Shown here piece by piece: positions 45,955-53,502 of a DNA stretch of 64,000 bases. This DNA is from an uncultured Coriobacteriaceae bacterium (GTDB lineage: Bacteria > Actinomycetota > Coriobacteriia > Coriobacteriales > Atopobiaceae). A program made the translations under genes and the position numbers. Where the stretch lies: contig CADBYM010000007.1 in NCBI GenBank assembly GCA_902798915.1, positions 1-64,000 on the forward strand, read 5' to 3'. Within the stretch, counting starts at the first letter, position 1. Each line of letters opens with the position of its first letter. Below the pieces are notes generated by a model, which ran no database searches, was not told the origin of the DNA, and saw only the letters and a list, made by a program, of their open reading frames with translations.

Positions 45955-47040
45955 TCACTGCTCGTTCTCGATCACCTGGAAGTTCACCTCGTCGAGCTTC
46001 TCGACATGGAGGTCGATAAGGTCCTCGATTTCCTCTTGCTGTGCCGCGCTGAGTTCCTTGGTAGATTGGACCGTTGCTACGACGCTGGTATTGATTTTGT
46101 CGTTTTCGGCATCATACGTGTCGACGGCGCCGATGCTGTAGCCGACGATCTTTGGATAGATGATCTTGAGTTCGTGCGTGAGCATTTCGGTGTCGTAGGT
46201 GTCGAAGCTCTCGAAGAGGTTCGCGTCATTGGCCATCACGCTGTGCACCACCTGCGCAGAGAAGAACACACACGGTATTGCGAGCAGGAGCGAACCTATT
46301 ACGAGGCTCCTGCGTATAGTGTGCGAGAGCGACAGCGCTTCCTCTTCCTCATCGGGTGAGACGATGCCGTCGCCGTCGAGGTCCTTCTTGAGCGGTAGGT
46401 GCATCAGTGTGAGTACGATGTTGGCGCCGAAGGCGATGAACACCACGTTGATGAGGAACTCATAGAAGCCGGACGCACCGAGCACAAGGTTGCGGACGGC
46501 AAGACCATAGCCGGTGGCGCACAGTGGCGGCATGAGCGAGGTGGCGACTGCGACGCCGGCCAGGAGCGTGTAGGGTTCTTGCCTGCGGGAGCTACCCAAA
46601 GCGCCGGCGAAGCCTCCGACGAAGGCGATTATCAGGTCCCAAACCGTCGCTGTGGTGTTGGACATCACGTACTCGGTCGTGCTCGAGAGTGGCGATATGA
46701 GGAAGTAGAGCGACGAGGTGGCAATGCACACGGCGACTTGGACCAGCAGGCCAACCGCAGACTCGCGCAGCAGCTTGATGTCGACGACCGCTACGGAGTA
46801 GGCGATGGCGAGGACCGATCCCATCAACGGGCAGATGAGCATGGCACCGATGACGGCCTCGGTCGAATCGACGTTCAGTCCGATGGAGGCGATGAGCATG
46901 GCGGCGATGAGCTGACACACGTGGATGCCGTCGATCTTCGAATCCTCCAGCACGCGCTTGCGAATGGTCTTGTAACGGGCGCGGCCTTCGTTCATGTTGA
47001 AGAAGCCGCGCACCATCTGACCCAGATCAGTTGCCCTCAT
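45955..47040 (-). CDS. DUF389 (TIGR00341-like) membrane protein with EF-hand-like loop
   Basis: A 361-residue polytopic membrane protein of unknown transport or sensing role. Family features include LIAAMLIASIGLNVDSTEAVIGAMLICPLMGSVL and VAVATSLMPPLCATGYGL, with about six helices. Between the last two lies an insert, DLDGDGIVSPDEEEE (220-234), matching the calcium-binding EF-hand loop DxDxDGxxxxxE. The C-terminal ~100 residues are soluble. Start ATG 47040 after AAGGAGG. Convergent with the Rpn gene and divergent from the EIIB-ROK gene. Confidence 0.85.
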   Translation of the reverse strand: MRATDLGQMVRGFFNMNEGRARYKTIRKRVLEDSKIDGIHVCQLIAAMLIASIGLNVDSTEAVIGAMLICPLMGSVLAIAYSVAVVDIKLLRESAVGLLVQVAVCIATSSLYFLISPLSSTTEYVMSNTTATVWDLIIAFVGGFAGALGSSRRQEPYTLLAGVAVATSLMPPLCATGYGLAVRNLVLGASGFYEFLINVVFIAFGANIVLTLMHLPLKKDLDGDGIVSPDEEEEALSLSHTIRRSLVIGSLLLAIPCVFFSAQVVHSVMANDANLFESFDTYDTEMLTHELKIIYPKIVGYSIGAVDTYDAENDKINTSVVATVQSTKELSAAQQEEIEDLIDLHVEKLDEVNFQVIENEQ

Positions 47041-47163
47041 GGTGCCTCCTTAGTAGCCGCGCACGATTGTAACAACGTTTTGCCAGAGGAACCGTAGCTC
47101 GGCCGAAATATATTAGTATGTGATGAGTGCGTTCCGGAGCAATGGCGAGGGGGTGACGCCATC

Positions 47164-48612
47164 ATGTCGTCACGCATCGGAGAAGAGTTCAGGGCCTGGG
47201 TGCTTGCGCAGAAGGTGGCCCGGCATGAGGTGATCTCGCTTGATGAAGACCACCTGTACGTGGATGCCGGAGAACTACAGGCCGAGGTGAACTTCTACCC
47301 CCTCGATGAGGCGACCGAGATCGTGGAGTATCTCATCGGGCGCGGCGAGGGGGAGGACCCGCTGTTCTTCCTTCACTTCGCCCTTGATGACATGGGACGT
47401 GCAAAGGAGCTCTTTGGTCAGATGTCAGAGGCCTTCGAGGCCACGGAGTCCCGTAAGACGACGCGTGTCCTGCTCTGCTGCACTTCCGGGCTCACGACCA
47501 CGCTGTTTGCCGCGCGCTTGGGTGAGGCCGCGAAGACCCTCTCGCTTGACTATGAGTTCACTGCCGTGCCTGTCGAGCGGGCCTTGCGGCAGCCAGACGA
47601 CTACGCAGCGGTTCTGCTCGCCCCGCAGGTGGCCTTCATGCGTCAGCAGATGAAGAAGGTGTACTCCCAGGCGGTGGTCTTTGAGATTCCCGCACGAGTC
47701 TTTGGAAGCTATGACGCCGGCGCGGCTTTGCGTCTGCTGCTTCACGCCTTGCGAGACGCCCAAGATGCCGGGACGCCCGAGGTGAGGCTCCATTCCCTGC
47801 GCGACCTCTCAGACGATCGGCAGGTGCTCATCGTCACGCTGTTTTCCATGCGAGACCACACGAGGATTGGGTACCGACTATATAGCCGTGGCACAGGGGT
47901 TGCCGAAGGCGTCGTGCGCAAGCCAGATCTAGATTTTCGGGACGTGGAAGACCTCATCGAGACGATTAGTCTGCGTGGCGTCGCAATGGACACGCTCGAC
48001 GCCATTGGTATTGCGGTGCCTGGAGTGACGTTCCGCGGGACGATTACGCTTCCCAATGTGCTGGACGAGAGCTACGAGCTGGGCATGAGCCTCACGAGGA
48101 AGCTCGGAATCCCCGTGTACGTTGACAACAACTGCAACGCTGCCGCCGTTGGCTGCTATGTGAGCCAGACCGAGGTGGAGAACCTCGTCTTCTACCGCCA
48201 TGCGTTCGGGCATGAGGCGGGCGGCTTCGGAACCGTCATCGACGGTAAACTCCTCAAGGGGCACCACAACCTTGCAGGGGAACCCAAATACTTCGAGAAC
48301 AGCTTTGCCTACGACACGAGCTTTGGAGATGCCATCTGGAACGAGGACGGTATGCACGAGCTCGCCCTCAACGTCATCAGCGCGAGTATGGCGCTTGTGG
48401 CACCTGATGCCGTGTACCTCGCAGTGGATACGGTCGATGACGCCGAGGCGTTCCGCGACCTGTTGCTTGAGGTCTTCGAGGACGAGTATGTGCCGACCGT
48501 ACACATTGTTAAGGACTACGTCGAACGCGTGTATTTGGGCACGCTCGCCTTGGCGCTGCAGAAGCTCCGCGATCCGGATTACCGCTCCCTTGGTGTGATT
48601 CCACAGAGGTGA
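47164..48612 (+). CDS. PTS EIIB-like / ROK-family fusion protein
   Basis: A 482-residue soluble protein with three parts: an N-terminal region (1-97) that I do not recognise; an EIIB-like domain of the lactose/cellobiose type (about 98-195), with RVLLCCTSGLTTTL placing Cys106 at the phospho-accepting position; and a ROK-family fold (about 210-480), seen in LDAIGIAVPGV, TLPNVLDE and PVYVDNNCNAAAVGCY. The usual ROK ATP-binding DxGxT start is absent, so sugar kinase activity is doubtful. A sugar-phosphotransfer-controlled sensor or regulator is the best inference. No helix-turn-helix is obvious. No other PTS genes lie in the window. Confidence 0.75.
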   Translation: MSSRIGEEFRAWVLAQKVARHEVISLDEDHLYVDAGELQAEVNFYPLDEATEIVEYLIGRGEGEDPLFFLHFALDDMGRAKELFGQMSEAFEATESRKTTRVLLCCTSGLTTTLFAARLGEAAKTLSLDYEFTAVPVERALRQPDDYAAVLLAPQVAFMRQQMKKVYSQAVVFEIPARVFGSYDAGAALRLLLHALRDAQDAGTPEVRLHSLRDLSDDRQVLIVTLFSMRDHTRIGYRLYSRGTGVAEGVVRKPDLDFRDVEDLIETISLRGVAMDTLDAIGIAVPGVTFRGTITLPNVLDESYELGMSLTRKLGIPVYVDNNCNAAAVGCYVSQTEVENLVFYRHAFGHEAGGFGTVIDGKLLKGHHNLAGEPKYFENSFAYDTSFGDAIWNEDGMHELALNVISASMALVAPDAVYLAVDTVDDAEAFRDLLLEVFEDEYVPTVHIVKDYVERVYLGTLALALQKLRDPDYRSLGVIPQR

Positions 48613-48911
48613 TGGCCCCATTGGGGTTGGCGATGCGTTGAGACTGACGGGTGGCAGCGTTGGAACTGCTTCCGGCGACGCTTACCGTCGTGATTCCGGA
48701 GTTGCTTCTGGGCAGGAGATTCAGCTACGGTGTAAAATCACGCTATCGGTGTGTAGGGCAATCGCCTTTGCTTTTGTGAGTGTGCTCGACGTTTTGCGTC
48801 TTGTGGCGGAAGCATTGACGCGCAGCTATGGCAAAGAAGGGCGGCAAGGAGATTTGGCCGTAAGCGGGATTGCCTGCATTTGCATAGGCTCGGTGGTGAC
48901 GGAGGGATCTG
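48613..48911. other. Gene-free stretch
   Basis: 299 bases between the EIIB-ROK gene and the next membrane-protein gene. An open frame from 48638 to 48919 lacks a ribosome binding site and any family motif and overlaps the next start. Nothing else stands out. Confidence 0.5.
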
Positions 48912-50336
48912 ATGGCTGATATGTCGGAGACGTTGGAACAGGCATTCCTCAACGCACTCAGGGCAGGTGCGAAGGAACGGCGTGATGACGTGAGCGTGCT
49001 GCGGGAACCGAGGGTGTTCTTCTCGCTGGTGGCCGACAATCTTGGTGACATAGACCCAAAGTACAAGAACCCGCTTATGTCGGTATGTGGAGTGAATCCC
49101 AACGATTCCCAAACCCATCATTACTTAGATGCATTTTATTCGGCGGCACAACAGGGCAGTCTTAAGGCGTTGACCTATGCTGTCAGCCAGAGCGTTGAGC
49201 AGCTGTATGACTTGCAGGGGATCGACAAGGCGCTCGGCGAACAGATTTTCAGCGCATTGGCATCAGCGATTGCCTCCCATTTGGATATTGACGATGGCGG
49301 CGTGCAACAGGAGAATGACGGGCTGCGAAGAAAGGTGTTAATCATCGTGGTGTTGCTGGCGTTTGTGGCGCTTGCGGTCGCCGCAATCGTTTTCGGCCGG
49401 CTGCTCCTTGGGGGGAATCCCGAAGGCAGGCATCGCGTGCCTGAGGACACGGACGAGACGAAGCAGTCCCAGGTCGAAGTGGCGGTGCGTCAGGACGAGG
49501 AGTCTAGCGAGACGAATCCGATGGAGAAGCCCGTGAAGGCAGTTGTTACGTTTGATGCTAACGGAGCAGATGGGGATGATGTACCTGAATCAATTACCTG
49601 TGACACTGGGACGCAGATTGAACTACCAAGCTCAGGACAACTCAGGCTCGAGGGATTCGCCTTCGGCGGTTGGGGCGAGACAAGTGAGGCGACACAAACG
49701 CTTGCTGCGGGCGAAACATACGCCGTGGAGGGTGATGTCACGCTATATGCCATTTGGAACGACGCGCTCAGGCTTTCAAGTCAGCTGGAAATCAGTGAAG
49801 TCGCGTTTGCGCAGGATGACGGTAGCTACAAGGCTATGGCCTTTGTGACGAACAATTCAGATTCAACGGTTGACTTGCGCGGCGACGTTGATTTCTTGGA
49901 CAAGTCAGGTAACGTCGTGGAGAGCTTTGGCGATTCGGCATGGAGTGTTGGCCCGGGAGAGAAGTCCCTTCTGACAAATCAGTCCACACAGCCAGGCGTC
50001 GAAGGTGCCAAATGGACGATCACCACAAGCGCCCCGCTCATGGGAGGCTCCTCTGCGTTGCGTTTCCTAGATGCATCCATACAGGATGTGACGGACAAAG
50101 GAGTCACCGTGAAGGTGAAGAATACGGGGGACAGGCCAGCGTGGCTTATGTTTTGTACCGTATGTGGCCGCGATGAACGTGACCAATATGAGCTGCAGTC
50201 GAACCTTGTAGAAGATGCAAAGCAAAAGATAGAACCTGGCAAGTCAACCACGCTCCACTTTGAGGGAGACCATTGGCAGGACTTGGATAACGAGGTGTAC
50301 CTCTACGGGTATGCCGACAAGTATGATGGGGAATGA
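48912..50336 (+). CDS. Membrane protein with extracytoplasmic InlB-type module
   Basis: A 474-residue protein. The N-terminal ~140 residues are soluble, followed by a single membrane helix (about 141-166) and an acidic linker. Then an InlB B-repeat/Flg_new-like module (about 207-282) has FGGWGETSEATQTLAAGETY and LYAIWND, strikingly like the module in the pilin at 12450 (GWGETNNATQT). The last ~190 residues are beta-rich (SQLEISEVAFAQDDGSYKAMAFVTN...) and unrecognised. No sorting signal. Start after GGAGGG. A hairpin closes the gene. Function unknown; it may be an accessory to the following cluster. Confidence 0.7.
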   Translation: MADMSETLEQAFLNALRAGAKERRDDVSVLREPRVFFSLVADNLGDIDPKYKNPLMSVCGVNPNDSQTHHYLDAFYSAAQQGSLKALTYAVSQSVEQLYDLQGIDKALGEQIFSALASAIASHLDIDDGGVQQENDGLRRKVLIIVVLLAFVALAVAAIVFGRLLLGGNPEGRHRVPEDTDETKQSQVEVAVRQDEESSETNPMEKPVKAVVTFDANGADGDDVPESITCDTGTQIELPSSGQLRLEGFAFGGWGETSEATQTLAAGETYAVEGDVTLYAIWNDALRLSSQLEISEVAFAQDDGSYKAMAFVTNNSDSTVDLRGDVDFLDKSGNVVESFGDSAWSVGPGEKSLLTNQSTQPGVEGAKWTITTSAPLMGGSSALRFLDASIQDVTDKGVTVKVKNTGDRPAWLMFCTVCGRDERDQYELQSNLVEDAKQKIEPGKSTTLHFEGDHWQDLDNEVYLYGYADKYDGE

Positions 50337-50341
50337 GGGCC

Positions 50342-50362
50342 GGAGGCCATAAAGCGGCCTCC
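50342..50362. terminator. Hairpin between convergent genes
   Basis: GGAGGCC (50342-50348) and GGCCTCC (50356-50362), a perfect 7-bp stem with a 7-base loop, between two convergent membrane-protein genes. No T-run. Confidence 0.45.
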
Positions 50363-50371
50363 TCGTCTCAT

Positions 50372-51061
50372 CTACTCATTCACAAACAGATATGCTCGCT
50401 TGTTGTAGTAAAGCACGTTGAGCGCTACGAGGGCGATTATGGGTAGCAGGAAAATGACTCCCATAATGCCGTTCTCAGCTATGGAGCGCAAAGCCTCCGA
50501 AAGCACCAGCATGGCCATAACAACATAGAGCAGCTTGATGGCGCCAACGTTGAAGGTGGCCATACGAAAGCGAAGAAAGACGGACAGCACTCCCGCTATG
50601 ATGTGGAGTAGGGCATAAAGCAGGATGATGGGCCCGACCGCACTGACGGTGGGGCCAACCATTTGCACCAGTACGGGGAGCTGTGCAAAGATGGTCAAGA
50701 AAATGGCCAAACCCAGCAGCACATTGATCGCTGCAACGGCAAAGTACGCAAACACTACGCCAAAGCGGTACCACTTCATGCCATGGCCGTCGACCTCTGC
50801 CCGCATGATGAGGTCTTCAGGTGTTTGGCCCAAGGAAAAGGGTTGAGCAGCAGGCGTGCTCGCAGTTACGCCGTAACTTGATTCGATGCCTGGCGGTATG
50901 CTCATGCCGTAGTCATGGCTGCTTTGCTCGAAACCGCTTTCCGACGCATCAGGGTTTTGAGCCTTTGCGAACCATTCGCGGTCTTCCGTGATTTTGCCAC
51001 TACAGTTGGGACAGTAATTCGCTCTGTCGGGAATGAGGGAGCCGCAGGACGGACAATGCAT
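50372..51061 (-). CDS. Zinc-ribbon membrane protein
   Basis: A 229-residue protein. An N-terminal zinc ribbon (MHCPSCGSLIPDRANYCPNCSG: two CxxC pairs) is followed by a polar linker (about 25-95) and four predicted membrane helices (about 100-220). Such ribbon-plus-helices proteins are common in actinobacteria and mostly uncharacterised. Start: ATG 51061 after GGGAGGTAATTAC; the frame is open further upstream without family sequence. It is divergent from the kinase-like gene 106 bases away, so the two may share control. Confidence 0.75.
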   Translation of the reverse strand: MHCPSCGSLIPDRANYCPNCSGKITEDREWFAKAQNPDASESGFEQSSHDYGMSIPPGIESSYGVTASTPAAQPFSLGQTPEDLIMRAEVDGHGMKWYRFGVVFAYFAVAAINVLLGLAIFLTIFAQLPVLVQMVGPTVSAVGPIILLYALLHIIAGVLSVFLRFRMATFNVGAIKLLYVVMAMLVLSEALRSIAENGIMGVIFLLPIIALVALNVLYYNKRAYLFVNE

Positions 51062-51167
51062 GTAATTACCTCCCGATGTGCTGGCCAATGTGCAATCGCC
51101 AATCATGATGCAACAGTATACTATACGCTGAAGATATACGCCGTTCGCATTCGACGGGGGAAGATGT

Positions 51168-52496
51168 ATGGCCAATGAGCTAAGACCCCACACGATTATT
51201 TCCACTATGTATGGGGCAACGGTGCGGGTGCTACGGAAGCTTGGCGGTGGTGGTCAGGGCGACGTTTACGAAGTGGAGTATCGGGGGAAGAGAAAGGCAC
51301 TCAAGTGGTACCATGTCAACAAGATTTCAAACCTGAATAGTTTTGTAAAAAACCTTAAACGGAACATCACGATGGGCAGTCCCACGCAAGACTTCCTCTG
51401 GCCCATCGACATGACGGAATTCGTATCTGGCTCGTTTGGCTACGTGATGGACCTTTGCCCGGAGGGCTATGAGGAGGCAAAGGAGCTGCTTATCGGTAAC
51501 GTGCGGTTCGCGTCGTATCGACGGCGTATCGATGCGTGCCTCAACATCGTCTCGGCATTTCGCATTCTGCATGGCAAGGGGTTCAGCTATCAGGACGTCA
51601 ATGCGGGGAACTTCTTCATTGATCCACGAACGGGGAAGGTGCTCATCTGCGACAACGATAATGTGACCACAAACGGGGAAGAGATGGGGGTTCTTGGTAC
51701 GTTAAGCTACATGGCGCCCGAAATCGTGACGCGCAAGAGCTTCCCAAACAAATATAGCGATCGCCACTCGCTGGCGGTGTTGCTGTTTCGCCTGCTGTTG
51801 GGTCCGCATCCCCTTGAAGGTGCCCGCTCGGTCAACACCGTTCTTGACAGTCAGATGCGCAGGTCCCTCTACGGAGAGAATGCGCTCTTCGTGATGGATC
51901 CCCATGATCGCTCTAACGCGCCTGATCCCATAGCGCAAGAAGGGTTGGTCTCCTTGTGGAATCAAATGCCCGAGCATCTAAAGAAGCTGTTTACGAACGC
52001 CTTTTCCCAGGAGGCCTTGCACGACCCTTTGTGCAGGCCATTGGAGGCAGATTGGCAAAGCTCCCTTGCCCGATTTCGCTCCGAGGTATTGACTTGTGGG
52101 TGTGGCAACGAGGTGTGCTGCGAGTCGGGGATGCCGGTGCCGTGCGATGCGTGCAAACAGCTCGTTTGTGCCCCCTTCGTTGCGGTGTTTCGTGAGATGG
52201 TGTTGCCGGTTGCTTTGGACACGCGCATCTATCGCTGCCAGCTCGGCAATCCGGGCATCTCAAAAGCTCTCGATCTGGTCGCATACGTCACGGGCGCAAT
52301 AGATGATCCGTATGCGCTCGGTTTGCGCAACATGGATTCCGAGCCGTGGGAAGTGCATACGAGATGGAATGAGCGCCATTTGCTGCGGCAAGATGAGGTG
52401 GTGCAGGTGGAGGAGGGGCTGCGCGTCGCCATGCCGGGGACACGGGGACCTGTGAAGGTGCGCTTTGAGCGCAATGCGCAGACAGTGAGGAAATGA
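51168..52496 (+). CDS. Protein-kinase-like protein with C-terminal cysteine cluster
   Basis: A 442-residue protein with a Ser/Thr-kinase fold (about 15-300). Seen: the glycine loop LGGGGQGDVYEV (25-36), Lys46 (ALKWYH), catalytic loop YQDVNAGN with Asp143 and Asn148 (HRD is YQD), the metal-binding motif as DND (162-164) instead of DFG, and MAPE. The essential Lys/Asp/Asn/Asp set is thus present in altered motifs, so activity is possible. The C-terminal part has CGCGNEVCC and CDACKQLVC, a probable zinc site. The stop overlaps or abuts the vWA gene. Kinase plus vWA pairs recur in TerY-type and related bacterial complexes. Confidence 0.82.
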   Translation: MANELRPHTIISTMYGATVRVLRKLGGGGQGDVYEVEYRGKRKALKWYHVNKISNLNSFVKNLKRNITMGSPTQDFLWPIDMTEFVSGSFGYVMDLCPEGYEEAKELLIGNVRFASYRRRIDACLNIVSAFRILHGKGFSYQDVNAGNFFIDPRTGKVLICDNDNVTTNGEEMGVLGTLSYMAPEIVTRKSFPNKYSDRHSLAVLLFRLLLGPHPLEGARSVNTVLDSQMRRSLYGENALFVMDPHDRSNAPDPIAQEGLVSLWNQMPEHLKKLFTNAFSQEALHDPLCRPLEADWQSSLARFRSEVLTCGCGNEVCCESGMPVPCDACKQLVCAPFVAVFREMVLPVALDTRIYRCQLGNPGISKALDLVAYVTGAIDDPYALGLRNMDSEPWEVHTRWNERHLLRQDEVVQVEEGLRVAMPGTRGPVKVRFERNAQTVRK

Positions 52497-52498
52497 AT

Positions 52499-53251
52499 AT
52501 GAAACCACGAGGGTTGGCGCGAAGGATTCTGCCTGTCTTCTACGTGCTTGACACGTCGGGAAGCATGCGTGGCTATGCAGTCGAGTGCTTGAACTCGGCT
52601 ATGGAAGAGACGGTGCGGACACTAAAGAACATGGCGGCGCACAATGGTGATGTGCAAATTAGAATTGCGGTGTTGAGCTTCGACAACGAGGCGCGTTGGA
52701 TGGATCCCGGTGTTCCCGTGGACGTGGAGGACTTCGTGTGGGAGCCGCTTACGGCCGAACTTGGAAACCAAACATGTATGGGCGCTGCAGTGCGAGAGCT
52801 TAACTCCAAGCTCAGTGAGGATGCGTTCTTGTGCTCGTTGACGGGGAGCCTCATGCCGGTCATCGTCTTTATGACCGATGGATTTGCAAGCGATGGCTAT
52901 GAGGCTGCGTTGGAAGATGCGCTGAGAAACCACCTGTTTAGGGATGCCACACGCGTGGGCTTCGCCGTCGGTTCAAGCGCTGACGTGAAGATGATCGCGC
53001 GGCTTACGGGCAACTCGAGGGCTGTGGTGCGCGCTGGCGACCTGGACACATTTGTGTCGCTCATCAAACTTGTTTCCGAGACCGCCACGCAAGCCGCGAG
53101 TTTGAGCCATGTCGGCGACGTCGGCGATCGTGGTGGCAAAGCTGTGGAGGATGCGATGATCGCCAATGATGATGAGGTGACCGAATGGATTGCTTCTGAG
53201 GATGTGCACAGGGGCAAGGTACCTATCTGGGACATGAACGACCCCATCTAG
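52499..53251 (+). CDS. Soluble vWA-domain protein (TerY-like)
   Basis: A 250-residue cytoplasmic von Willebrand factor A domain. The metal-ion-dependent adhesion site is complete: DTSGSM, the Thr in NQTCMGAAV, and the Asp in VFMTDGFASDG. The C-terminal ~50 residues are charged and may be a docking tail. It resembles TerY-type vWA proteins, which pair with kinases and phosphatases. Start: ATG 52499 lies 8 bases after GAGG; ATG 52493 in the same frame overlaps the kinase stop. Either way it is translationally coupled to the kinase-like gene. Confidence 0.85.
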   Translation: MKPRGLARRILPVFYVLDTSGSMRGYAVECLNSAMEETVRTLKNMAAHNGDVQIRIAVLSFDNEARWMDPGVPVDVEDFVWEPLTAELGNQTCMGAAVRELNSKLSEDAFLCSLTGSLMPVIVFMTDGFASDGYEAALEDALRNHLFRDATRVGFAVGSSADVKMIARLTGNSRAVVRAGDLDTFVSLIKLVSETATQAASLSHVGDVGDRGGKAVEDAMIANDDEVTEWIASEDVHRGKVPIWDMNDPI

Positions 53252-53451
53252 CACGCTGCATGATGTGAGGGAAAGCTAGACGATGGGTCTTCTGGCGATA
53301 CGTTATAACGAGGCTGGTCCTCATCACAGGGTGCATGGTATCGGATGCGAGGACATGGCAAATCGCATGCGTGAATAGCTTGAGCGGGTGAATCTGGCGG
53401 CTATGGGCAAAGCCATATGCCGATTGTGTCTCTTGGTATGACTTCAGTTCC

Positions 53452-53457
53452 TATAAT
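53452..53457 (+). promoter_or_regulatory. Consensus -10 box before the membrane vWA gene
   Basis: A perfect TATAAT 46 bases before the start of the membrane vWA gene. No good -35 at proper spacing is seen (TTGGTA is only 13 bases away). The 251 bases from 53252 to 53502 hold no gene. Confidence 0.4.
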
Positions 53458-53502
53458 ATAAGCCATTGCTTGGCGTGCGGTGTGCCGAAGGAAGGGATGG
53501 TC

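Noticed and set aside
48638..48919. 93-codon frame before the InlB-module membrane protein
   Set aside because: No ribosome binding site, no motif, and overlap with the next gene's start and its GGAGGG.
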